Shown here piece by piece: positions 38,121 to 45,531 of a stretch of DNA of 64,000 bases; the first letter of the stretch is position 1, and each line of letters starts with the position of its first letter. The DNA lies in the NCBI GenBank assembly GCA_963849065.1, contig CAWKFM010000004.1:1-64000 (forward strand). Reading direction: 5' to 3'. Made by a program: the position numbers and the translations under genes. Source of the stretch: TOLSYN sp963849065 (lineage in GTDB: Bacteria; Acidobacteriota; Terriglobia; Terriglobales; Acidobacteriaceae). Under the pieces are notes generated by a model. It had not been told where the DNA came from, searched no databases, and saw only the letters and a program-made list of their open reading frames with translations.

Positions 38121-40274
38121 ATGGCGGAGCTCGATACAGACGTTCAGTTCCTGAAGGGCATTGGCCCGCGCGTGGCCGAGACCCTGGCCGGCAAGGGAAT
38201 CCGCACCCTCGAAGACCTTCTTTATCATCTGCCGTTCCGCTACGAAGACCGCATCAACCCGCGCAGCATTGAGCAGCTGCAGCCGGGGGAGATGGCTTCG
38301 GTGATTGCCGAGGTGCGCGGCAGCGGCCTGTTCAAGACGCGGCGCATGCCGATCTTTGAAATGACGGCGGGGCAGGGACGCAGCAAGCTGAAGTGTCTGT
38401 GGTTTCGCGGCGGCTACCTGGAGGGCAAGTTCAAACCCGGCGCGCTGGTGGCGCTCTACGGAAAAGTGGAGCTTTCCAACTTCGGCCGCGGCGGACTGCA
38501 GATGCTGCAGCCGCAGTTCGAGATTCTGCACGAACCGCCCGAAGAGGGCGAAGCCCCGGCCGACAGCGAGGAGCAGAAGCACTTCGAGTCGCTGGAGACT
38601 GGGCGGATCGTGCCCATCTACGAGGCCACGGGAAAGCTGAACGCGCGCTGGTTCCGGCGCGCCATCCGGACCGCGCTGGAGCAGATGCCGGATACGATCT
38701 TCGACGCGATTCCGGCGGCGATTCGCGGGAGGATGGGACTGATCCCGCGCGGCGAGGCCTTCTGGCGCGTGCATTGGCCCGAGGCGGGCGAGAGCTTCCC
38801 CGACCTGCTGGCATCGCGCACTCCGGCGCATCAGCGGCTGATCTTCGAGGAGCTGTTCTTCCTGGAGCTGGGGCTGGAGTTGAAGCGGCGCAAGGCAAGG
38901 CTGGAGCCGGGCATTGGGTTCGAAATGAACCAGGTGGTGCGGGCGGCACTGAAAACGATGCTGCCGTTCCATCCCACCGGCGCGCAGAAGCAGGTGATGA
39001 AAGAGATCGCAGCCGATATGGCGCAGGCTTCGCCCATGCGGCGGCTGCTGCAGGGCGATGTGGGTTCGGGCAAGACGATTGTGGCCTTTGAAGCCGCCAC
39101 TGTAGCGATGGAGAACGGCTACCAGGTTGCCATGATGGCGCCGACCGAGATTCTGGCGACGCAACATTATTTTTCGGCGCGGCGGATTCTGGAGCCGGCG
39201 GGCTACCGGATTGTGTTGCTGACCGGATCGCTGGAAGCCGGACGTAAGCAGGCCATCCGCAGCCACCTGGCGCGCGGCCACGCGCAGATGGTGATCGGCA
39301 CCCATGCGCTGCTGGAAGACAAGGTGGAGTTCGAGCGGCTGGGACTGGTAATCGTGGACGAGCAGCACCGCTTTGGGGTGATGCAGCGGATGAAGCTGAT
39401 GCGCAAGAACAGCGAGGTGCAGCCCGACGTGCTGGTGATGACCGCAACCCCGATTCCGCGCACCCTGGCCCTGACCCTGTACGGCGATCTCGACGTGAGC
39501 GTGATCGACGAGTTGCCGCCGGGACGCACCCCGGTGAAAACCCGGGTGCTGGCGGACGATCGCGCCGGGGAGGTTTGGGAATTTGTGCGCAAGACCGTAC
39601 TGGGCGGGCAGCAGGCCTACGTGGTCTATCCGGTGATTGAGGAGAGCGAAAAAGATACTGGACTGAAGGCGGCCATCAAGATGTACGACGAGCTGCGCGG
39701 GAAGGTGTTCCCGGAGTTGAAAGTGGGGCTGCTGCACGGGCGGATGAGCGCCGAAGAAAAGGACGCGGTCATGCGCCGCTTCAAGGGCGGCGAGGTGCAG
39801 GTGCTGGTGGCGACCACGGTGATCGAAGTGGGAGTGGACGTGGCCAACGCGACGGTGATGGTGATCGAACATGCCGAGCGCTTCGGGTTGTCGCAGCTGC
39901 ACCAGCTGCGCGGACGCATCGGCCGGGGCAGCGCCAAGTCGTATTGCGTGCTGATGACCGGAGGCAAGATCAGCGAAGAGGCGCAGCAGCGGCTGGAGAC
40001 CATGGCCAGCACCAGCGACGGCTTTGAGATTGCGGAGAAAGACCTGGAGCTGCGCGGTCCCGGCGAATTCTTCGGCACGCGGCAGGCCGGAATGCCGAGC
40101 CTGCGGGTGGCGAACCTGATCCGCGACCGCAAGCTGCTGGAGCTGGCCAAGGCCGAGGCGCGCGGGTTGCTGGAGGCCAACAACACCGAGGCAACGGCGG
40201 AGGAGAAGCGAGTGGCCGTGCAGTATCTGCGGACGCACTGGAACCGGCGCTATGGGCTGGTGGAGGTTGGATAG
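38121..40274 (+). CDS. recG: ATP-dependent DNA helicase RecG
   Basis: RecG remodels stalled forks and Holliday junctions. The 717-residue protein has an N-terminal wedge/OB region (about 1-270, starting FLKGIGPRVAETLAGKGIRTLEDLLYHLPFRYEDR), helicase domain 1 with Walker A GDVGSGKT (about 312-319) and DEQH (about 413-416), TATPIPRTLALTLYGDLDVS, and domain 2 with QLRGRIGRGSAKSYC and the TRG-type motif near the end. The start at 38121 fits the family start. It is divergent from the GGDEF gene group. Long antisense frames here are shadows. Confidence 0.97.
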   Translation: MAELDTDVQFLKGIGPRVAETLAGKGIRTLEDLLYHLPFRYEDRINPRSIEQLQPGEMASVIAEVRGSGLFKTRRMPIFEMTAGQGRSKLKCLWFRGGYLEGKFKPGALVALYGKVELSNFGRGGLQMLQPQFEILHEPPEEGEAPADSEEQKHFESLETGRIVPIYEATGKLNARWFRRAIRTALEQMPDTIFDAIPAAIRGRMGLIPRGEAFWRVHWPEAGESFPDLLASRTPAHQRLIFEELFFLELGLELKRRKARLEPGIGFEMNQVVRAALKTMLPFHPTGAQKQVMKEIAADMAQASPMRRLLQGDVGSGKTIVAFEAATVAMENGYQVAMMAPTEILATQHYFSARRILEPAGYRIVLLTGSLEAGRKQAIRSHLARGHAQMVIGTHALLEDKVEFERLGLVIVDEQHRFGVMQRMKLMRKNSEVQPDVLVMTATPIPRTLALTLYGDLDVSVIDELPPGRTPVKTRVLADDRAGEVWEFVRKTVLGGQQAYVVYPVIEESEKDTGLKAAIKMYDELRGKVFPELKVGLLHGRMSAEEKDAVMRRFKGGEVQVLVATTVIEVGVDVANATVMVIEHAERFGLSQLHQLRGRIGRGSAKSYCVLMTGGKISEEAQQRLETMASTSDGFEIAEKDLELRGPGEFFGTRQAGMPSLRVANLIRDRKLLELAKAEARGLLEANNTEATAEEKRVAVQYLRTHWNRRYGLVEVG

Positions 40275-40400
40275 TGCTGCTGAAGCGGGGAGGAATCGCG
40301 TGAGACCGTCACGGGTGGGCGGCAACGGCTTGGCGACGGGTACGGGCCAACGGATGGCCTTCCGGTCGCTGACGCCAGGGTTTCGTGTAGGCTGGATGGC

Positions 40401-40781
40401 ATGATTGCGGGCATTGGCGTGGACCTGTGCGAAGTGGAGCGAATGGAATTGGCGATCCGGCGGCACGGCGAACGCCTACTGAATCGCATCTATACGGAGG
40501 CGGAACGCCGATATTGCGAATCCAAGCCAAATCGCATGGAGCGCTTTGCCGGACGCTTTGCCGCCAAGGAAGCGGCGATGAAGGCCATCGGTACGGGATG
40601 GAGCCGCGGGGTCGGCTGGCGCGACTTCGAAGTAACGCGGGCCGCCAGCGGACAGCCGGTCATCGTCTTCCATGGGGTGGCGGGCAGGATCGCGGCAGGA
40701 CTTGGGGTGACGCGGGCGCTGGTGTCGATCACCCACATCCGCAGCCTGGCGATGGCGCAAGTGGTGCTGGAGTCCGAGTGA
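40401..40781 (+). CDS. acpS: Holo-[acyl-carrier-protein] synthase
   Basis: AcpS transfers 4'-phosphopantetheine from CoA to apo-ACP. The 126-residue protein has the two family signatures, GIGVDLCEVERM (Asp8) and FAGRFAAKEAAMKAIG (Glu57, Lys58). The length is normal. It lies 126 bp after recG. Along with coaE, fabD and plsX this window encodes several steps of CoA and lipid synthesis. Confidence 0.95.
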   Translation: MIAGIGVDLCEVERMELAIRRHGERLLNRIYTEAERRYCESKPNRMERFAGRFAAKEAAMKAIGTGWSRGVGWRDFEVTRAASGQPVIVFHGVAGRIAAGLGVTRALVSITHIRSLAMAQVVLESE

Positions 40782-40850
40782 AAAGCCTGGGCGGGGGCAA
40801 ATTGCAGAGCGGGTTTGTTATGATTCGAAGCAGCTTCGATAGGAGAAACC

Positions 40851-41936
40851 GTGCCTAGTCAAAAGCAACTTCGCTGGGCCCAGCTTCGGGTGGGGCTGAC
40901 CGTGGTCTTCGCCGCCGTGGTGCTGGCGTTTCTCATCTTTTTGATGAGCGGCACGACGGGCCTGTTTACGCCGACGCTGCACCTCTACAGCTACGTGGAT
41001 AATGCCGGCGGATTGCGTAACGGCGCTCCGGTGCGGCTGCAGAACGTCGATATTGGAAACGTGCAGAAGATCCGCATCGTGAACCATCACGATGCCAGCG
41101 GCGCGAACACTCCGGTCCAGATCGAAATGAAGGTGAATGCCAAGTTCCGGCCGTTTCTGCACACCGATTCGGAGGTGATGCTTTCCACGGCAGGCGTGCT
41201 GGGCGAAACCTTTATCGATATCGATTCGACCCAGGCCAAGGGCCCCGAGATCTCCAATGGCGCCGAGCTGCCTTCGCAAGAGGTGCCGGATATCCAAGAC
41301 GTGATACGCAGCTCGCAGTCCACTCTGAAGAACGTAAACGGTCTGCTCGGCCGGCTGGACAACATCGTGAGCGCGGTGGAGGACCAGAAGGGCTCGGTAG
41401 GGAAGCTGATCTACGACAAGCAGCTTTATAACAACCTGAACAGCTCGGTGTCACAGGTCAATGGAATGCTGACCGACATCAACAACGGCCGCGGCAGCCT
41501 GGGCAAGCTGCTGACCGACGACACGCTGTACAACCGGGCCAACGCCACTCTCGACAAGTTGAACACCGTGGCCGACAGCATCAATAACGGCCACGGAACC
41601 GTCAGCAAGCTGCTGCACGATTCCTCGCTTTACGACAACGCCAACCAGACGCTGGCCAAGACGAATGAGCTGATCGACGGGATCAACCACGGACAAGGCG
41701 CGCTGGGCGAGATTGCCAAGAACCCGGAGTTCGCCAAGAAGCTGGATACGCTGGTGACGAACCTCTCCACCATCTCCGCGGAACTGCAGGAGGGCAAGGG
41801 TTCGGCAGGCAAGCTGCTGAAAGACCCCGCGCTCTACAACGACGTGGACCACTTAATGTTGGAGAGCCGCGACCTGATCTCCGCCGTCCGCTCGAACCCG
41901 AAGAAGTATCTCGTCATCAGGTTGAAAATCTTCTAG
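40851..41936 (+). CDS. MCE/MlaD family protein with five 34-residue repeats
   Basis: 361 residues from a GTG with AGGAG 5 bp upstream. One membrane helix (about 13-33), an MCE domain (about 42-125: LYSYVDNAGGLRNGAPVRLQNVDIGNV, VMLSTAGVLGETFIDI), then five consecutive repeats of exactly 34 residues (179-212, 213-246, 247-280, 281-314, 315-348) with pattern G-G-LGKLL-D--LY-N-N--L. Such repeats form coiled coils that could make a tunnel for lipid transport across the periplasm. It is an orphan: no mlaE/mlaF permease or ATPase genes adjoin it. A bidirectional terminator follows. Confidence 0.93.
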   Translation: MPSQKQLRWAQLRVGLTVVFAAVVLAFLIFLMSGTTGLFTPTLHLYSYVDNAGGLRNGAPVRLQNVDIGNVQKIRIVNHHDASGANTPVQIEMKVNAKFRPFLHTDSEVMLSTAGVLGETFIDIDSTQAKGPEISNGAELPSQEVPDIQDVIRSSQSTLKNVNGLLGRLDNIVSAVEDQKGSVGKLIYDKQLYNNLNSSVSQVNGMLTDINNGRGSLGKLLTDDTLYNRANATLDKLNTVADSINNGHGTVSKLLHDSSLYDNANQTLAKTNELIDGINHGQGALGEIAKNPEFAKKLDTLVTNLSTISAELQEGKGSAGKLLKDPALYNDVDHLMLESRDLISAVRSNPKKYLVIRLKIF

Positions 41937-41951
41937 CAGCAGGGTGAACGC

Positions 41952-41990
41952 AAAAAAAGAAAGGCCCGCGAGCAATGGCGGGCCTTTTCC
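41952..41990. terminator. Bidirectional Rho-independent terminator
   Basis: A perfect 9-bp stem (AAGGCCCGC/GCGGGCCTT, 8-nt loop) is flanked by T-rich ends on both strands (TTTTCC forward; TTTCTTTTTTT on the reverse). It separates the convergent MCE and lipA genes. Confidence 0.88.
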
Positions 41991-42008
41991 TTGCGCGAAA
42001 AACAAAAC

Positions 42009-42917
42009 TCAGTGCCGGGGAGTGACGGCGCTCTCCGCCTGCTCGTGGGCGTGATAGCTGGAACGTACCAGGGGGCCGGATTCCACGTGCTGGAAGCCCA
42101 TCTTCTCGGCCTCCTGTTTGAGAAAGGCGAACTCTTCGGGCGGATAGAGGCGCTTGACCGGCAGATGATTGCGCGAAGGCGCAAGGTACTGTCCGATGGT
42201 GAGGATGTCCACCTTGCGTTCGGCAAGATCGCTACAGACCTGCAACAGCTCGTCCATGTCTTCGCCGAGGCCGACCATGATTCCGGTCTTGGTGATGGTG
42301 CCGGGCGAAAGCTGTTTGGCCGAGGAGAGCAGGTTGAGGGTGCGCTCATAGCGGGCGCCGCTGCGGGCGGCGCGATAGAGGCGCGGCACGGTCTCGGTGT
42401 TGTGGTTCAGGATGTTGGGCCGGGCGTCGAGCACGACCTCGAGGCAATCCTGATGGCCCTGAAAGTCGGGAATGAGCACCTCGACCGAGCAGTCTGGCTG
42501 GAGGCGGCGGATTTCGCGGATGGTTTCGGCAAAGACCCTGGCGCCGCCAATGTTGTCGTCATCGCGATTTACGCTGGTGACCACGGCGAACTTCAGTCCC
42601 AGCCGGGCGACCGCTTCCGCGACACGGCGCGGCTCGTCAAAGTCGATCGGCTCGGGACGTCCCTTGGGCACGGCGCAAAAGCCGCAGCGCCGGGTGCAGA
42701 GGTTGCCCAGCAGCATGAAGGTCGCGGTGCGATGGTTCCAGCACTCGCCGATGTTGGGACACTGCGCGGATTCGCAAACGGTGTGCAGATGGAGACCGCG
42801 GGCCAGCTGCTTCAGCTGGTGATACTGCTCGCCCACGGGAGCCTTGGCGCGGAGCCAGCCTGGCTTGGGTACGTGGGCGGTCGCGGTCTGAATCTGAATA
42901 AGCTCGGAGGTTGCCAT
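42009..42917 (-). CDS. lipA: Lipoyl synthase
   Basis: LipA inserts two sulfurs into octanoyl chains to make the lipoyl cofactor. The 302-residue radical-SAM enzyme has both Fe-S motifs: an N-terminal CESAQCPNIGECW (auxiliary cluster) and the CTRRCGFC radical-SAM motif, followed by C-terminal RSSYHAHE. The ATG at 42917 has AAGG 7 bp upstream. It is a single gene here; lipB is not adjacent. Confidence 0.96.
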   Translation of the reverse strand: MATSELIQIQTATAHVPKPGWLRAKAPVGEQYHQLKQLARGLHLHTVCESAQCPNIGECWNHRTATFMLLGNLCTRRCGFCAVPKGRPEPIDFDEPRRVAEAVARLGLKFAVVTSVNRDDDNIGGARVFAETIREIRRLQPDCSVEVLIPDFQGHQDCLEVVLDARPNILNHNTETVPRLYRAARSGARYERTLNLLSSAKQLSPGTITKTGIMVGLGEDMDELLQVCSDLAERKVDILTIGQYLAPSRNHLPVKRLYPPEEFAFLKQEAEKMGFQHVESGPLVRSSYHAHEQAESAVTPRH

Positions 42918-43010
42918 TGCTTTGCCTTAGTGTACGATGCCGGGGCGCGAGACGCGGACTCCAATTCTCCGTTGGTGCTCGGGGCTAACCTCGTCTGGAG
43001 GCCGGAGTGG

Positions 43011-43439
43011 CTAGAGCGTCTTGAGGTAGGCCAGAAGGTCGTCGAGCTGGGATTGCGAGAGAGTTCCGCCGAAGGATGGCATCTTGGCGCGCCCGCGCAT
43101 GACGACCTCGCTGATGCGGTCGTCATTGGCTGGCTGCCCACTGGGCAAGTACTGCTTTTTGTAGAGATTGCGCAGGCTCGGACCATGCAGTCCATGGGAG
43201 GAGTAGGGCTCATGGCAGCGGGCACAGTTGGCGTCAAAGATGTGGCGGCCGATGGCTTGGGTGGGAGTCAGTCCCAGTTCGGCATCGGTCTTGCGGGGTT
43301 CGGCATTGCAGCCGGCCAGGGCAAGCAGCGCGAGGACGCTGAGCAGGGCGAGGACGGTCGGGTAACGCTGCGCTGCCGGCCGCTGGCGCAGGGCGGGGCC
43401 GCGGATGAGCAGGAAATTCGAGCGCGAGTGAGCTGGCAT
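43011..43439 (-). CDS. Lipoprotein monoheme cytochrome c
   Basis: The 142-residue protein starts with a basic region, a hydrophobic stretch and a lipobox LALAGC (Cys44), so it is a lipoprotein. Then CARCH (Cys72, Cys75, His76) and a Met ligand in RAKMPSFGGTLSQSQLDD make a class I cytochrome c. The start at 43439 gives a 43-residue signal region, unusually long; no clear SD is seen, so the true start could be later. It is divergent from the DUF488 gene, 28 bp apart. Confidence 0.82.
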   Translation of the reverse strand: MPAHSRSNFLLIRGPALRQRPAAQRYPTVLALLSVLALLALAGCNAEPRKTDAELGLTPTQAIGRHIFDANCARCHEPYSSHGLHGPSLRNLYKKQYLPSGQPANDDRISEVVMRGRAKMPSFGGTLSQSQLDDLLAYLKTL

Positions 43440-43467
43440 GGCCGGAATCAGGTACCATCTTATCGCA

Positions 43468-43893
43468 ATGGCCATTCTGGTCAAAAACGCACGCGCTGCG
43501 GCTTCGCCCGAGGATGGAGCACGCGTGCTGGTGGAGCGCAGAAAGCCGGGCGGAATCCGCAAGGAATCGCTGGGACTGCGGGCCTGGCTGGCGGAACTTG
43601 CGCCCAGCGATCTGCTGCGCCACTGGTTTGACGAAAGGCCGCGGCAGTGGCAACTCTTCCGCCGCCGCTACCTGGCCGAGCTTTGCACCGAAGAAGCCGC
43701 CGCAGCGCTGGGCATGCTGCATGAGCTGGCCGCCAGCGAACCCTGCATGACGCTGCTCACCATCGCCGGAGAGCCGGAGCGCAGCCACGCGGCCATTCTG
43801 CGCGACCTGCTGCAGGGAGCCCGCAAGCCTCCGTCCTCTACCGGGCCGGCACGGGCGGCGGGCGCACGCATCCGCGCACCGAGGCCAAAGTGA
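43468..43893 (+). CDS. DUF488 (YeaO-like) protein
   Basis: 141 residues with the YeaO/DUF488 pattern: DGARVLVERRKPGGIRKESLGLRAWLAELAPSDLLRHWFDERPRQWQLFRRRYLAEL, plus LLTIAGEPERSHAAILRDLL. DUF488 proteins are small and of unknown biochemistry. I start at the ATG (43468), which fits the family start; the frame to 43438 overlaps the divergent promoter region. It overlaps the downstream gene by 4 bp, so the two are translated together. Confidence 0.85.
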   Translation: MAILVKNARAAASPEDGARVLVERRKPGGIRKESLGLRAWLAELAPSDLLRHWFDERPRQWQLFRRRYLAELCTEEAAAALGMLHELAASEPCMTLLTIAGEPERSHAAILRDLLQGARKPPSSTGPARAAGARIRAPRPK

Positions 43894-44672
43894 TTTTTCG
43901 CAGCCAATTAGCCGTCCATGAAAGCCGCGGAGAGCTTCGCCCGGCCTTTGAAGCGATTGCCCAGGTACAGCAAAGTGCCGGGGTGAGCGACTGGTATGTG
44001 ACCCAGCCGGACCACTGCCGCATCTCTGCTGAGCTGGCTGCGGCGTTTGATTCGCGCAAGGTTCCCAGGCTCGACGAGGCCGTGGTGCGCGCCATTGCGT
44101 TGCACGATGTGGGGTGGATGCCGTATGACGGGGACATTACCTCGCCGCAGGCGCCGTTCAAGCTGGAGTCCGGCGTGGCCGTGTCATTTGCCAACACCGA
44201 GCCGGAGACTTTTTTGCCGGCGTGGATGGGATCGATCCAGGCGGCGCAGAGCACCGGGCCGTTGGGCGGATTGATGGTTAGCGCTCACTTTGCGCGGCTG
44301 ACCCATCCGTATCTCGACAGCGGCAAAGGGACGCCGGAGCAGCGCGCACAGGTGGAGGGGTTTCTGCTGCGCGAGGCGGCGCGGGTGGAGCGCCTGCTGC
44401 CGCAGGCCGGCCTGCCGGTGGAGGAAATTGAGACACTGATCGCGGTGCTGCAGTTCTGCGATCTGGCATCGCTGTATTTCTGCGCGAATCCTGAGGATCC
44501 GGTTGAGTTGCCACAGGTGCTCAATGGCAGCCGGGTGCAGTTCCGCTTTGAAGACGGAGCGTTCCGCATGCGGCCAAACTTGCTTGATCACGTGCTGGTG
44601 CTGGAGATTCCGTGCGTGCGCTTTGTGGATGGAAAGGCCGAGCGGGAGATGGTGCCGGTGAAAGTGCAATAA
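43890..44672 (+). CDS. DUF3891 family protein (HD-like)
   Basis: 260 residues starting with a GTG inside the upstream stop (GTGA overlap, 4 bp). A conserved DHCRISAELAAAF segment and ALHDVGW resemble HD-domain metal-binding motifs of the DUF3891 family, with C-terminal beta strands. No signal peptide, so cytoplasmic. Function unknown. Coupling to DUF488 suggests a joint role, possibly in nucleotide or stress chemistry, but this is inference. Confidence 0.83.
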   Translation: MIFRSQLAVHESRGELRPAFEAIAQVQQSAGVSDWYVTQPDHCRISAELAAAFDSRKVPRLDEAVVRAIALHDVGWMPYDGDITSPQAPFKLESGVAVSFANTEPETFLPAWMGSIQAAQSTGPLGGLMVSAHFARLTHPYLDSGKGTPEQRAQVEGFLLREAARVERLLPQAGLPVEEIETLIAVLQFCDLASLYFCANPEDPVELPQVLNGSRVQFRFEDGAFRMRPNLLDHVLVLEIPCVRFVDGKAEREMVPVKVQ

Positions 44673-44748
44673 CGCGACAATGACGCCAGGCGCTATTGCG
44701 ACAGGTCTCCGGAACGCGCGATGTCATTCGCTCACCGTCGCGAACACA

Positions 44749-45171
44749 TCAGGCCGGCTCGCCTGAGGAGTGTCTTGGAAGTTTAACCAGTTTGATGGAC
44801 TTGCCTAGCTTTTCGAAAACTGGGTCGGCGCTTACAAGGATGCCGTTCAGCCGAAGCGCGAGGGCAGCGGCAAAGCAATCCGCGTACCCCATTTTGAATT
44901 GATGCTTAATCTTCGCAGCAGCGATGGCCTCTTCTAACTCGACAGGAATGTAGGATACGACGTGGCGCACCTTATTGACCGCTTCTACCGCACCCCGTTC
45001 GCCGATGCGGCGCATGAGAACGTAATTCACTTCGCCCACGTTGATGACGGACATACTGACGCGTGCGGCTCCGCGCTCACGCTGTTGGAAGATAGCGTCC
45101 ACTTTATCCGCGCCTGCGGTATTCAGGACGTATCGTATCAATGCATTGGCATCCAGAACGTAGTCTTTCAC
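44749..45171 (-). CDS. vapC: PIN-domain toxin (VapC-like)
   Basis: The 140-residue protein has the PIN acidic set: Asp7 in YVLDANALIRY, Glu47 in INVGEVNYVL, Asp98 in MGYADCFAAALA and Asp116 in VSADPVFE. VapC proteins are Mg2+-dependent RNases, often cutting tRNA or rRNA. Its start overlaps the antitoxin stop by 4 bp. All catalytic residues are present, so it looks active. Confidence 0.92.
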   Translation of the reverse strand: MKDYVLDANALIRYVLNTAGADKVDAIFQQRERGAARVSMSVINVGEVNYVLMRRIGERGAVEAVNKVRHVVSYIPVELEEAIAAAKIKHQFKMGYADCFAAALALRLNGILVSADPVFEKLGKSIKLVKLPRHSSGEPA

Positions 45172-45419
45172 TTGTACTTGGCGTCTTCAATGGCGCGCTC
45201 GCGCCGACGTTCTTCTTCCAGATCCTCTTCCAGCGGATAACCAGCGAAGGCGCCCCGAAGGGCGTAGACCTCCTCGAAGATGTTGGGACGCAACGCAAGA
45301 TGCCCGCTACCATCATCCTCGAAAACCACTCGGACGCCTTCTTTAAGCCCGTACTTCTTGCGTAATTCCGCTGGAATTACTATTTGTCCTTTGGAGCTGA
45401 CGACGGATGAACTTCGCAT
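45168..45419 (-). CDS. vapB: AbrB/MazE-type antitoxin (VapB-like)
   Basis: An 83-residue protein with an N-terminal swapped-hairpin domain (about 1-45: VVSSKGQIVIPAELRKKYGLKEGVRVVFEDD) and a charged C-terminal tail (EDLEEERRRERAIEDA) that would bind the PIN toxin. The ATG at 45419 has GGAGG 10 bp upstream; an ATG at 45428 has none at proper spacing. It is first in the operon; the operator is listed separately. Confidence 0.9.
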   Translation of the reverse strand: MRSSSVVSSKGQIVIPAELRKKYGLKEGVRVVFEDDGSGHLALRPNIFEEVYALRGAFAGYPLEEDLEEERRRERAIEDAKYK

Positions 45420-45441
45420 CGAATGCATGCCTCCATACAAT

Positions 45442-45467
45442 GGCATCTTACCACAGCGTAAGACGCC
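45442..45467. promoter_or_regulatory. vapBC operator overlapping an extended -10
   Basis: GGCATCTTAC-6-GTAAGACGCC is a 10-bp inverted repeat with one mismatch. The reverse strand of the first arm contains TGGTAAGAT, an extended -10, so binding of VapB would block the promoter. It ends 23 bp before the antitoxin start. Confidence 0.65.
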
Positions 45468-45531
45468 TGCGATTTGTATTGATTCGCCTTTCGCGCAGGT
45501 GGCAACCGTGCGAAAATAGTAATGTCTGCCT

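Noticed and set aside
37998..40466. An 822-codon frame antisense to recG
   Set aside because: It is a GC-rich shadow: the sense strand encodes an unmistakable RecG, and the antisense product is His/Gln/Arg-rich low complexity.
45420..45531. Possible purine riboswitch before purL
   Set aside because: The gap is short, it holds the vapBC operator, and no riboswitch core is recognisable.
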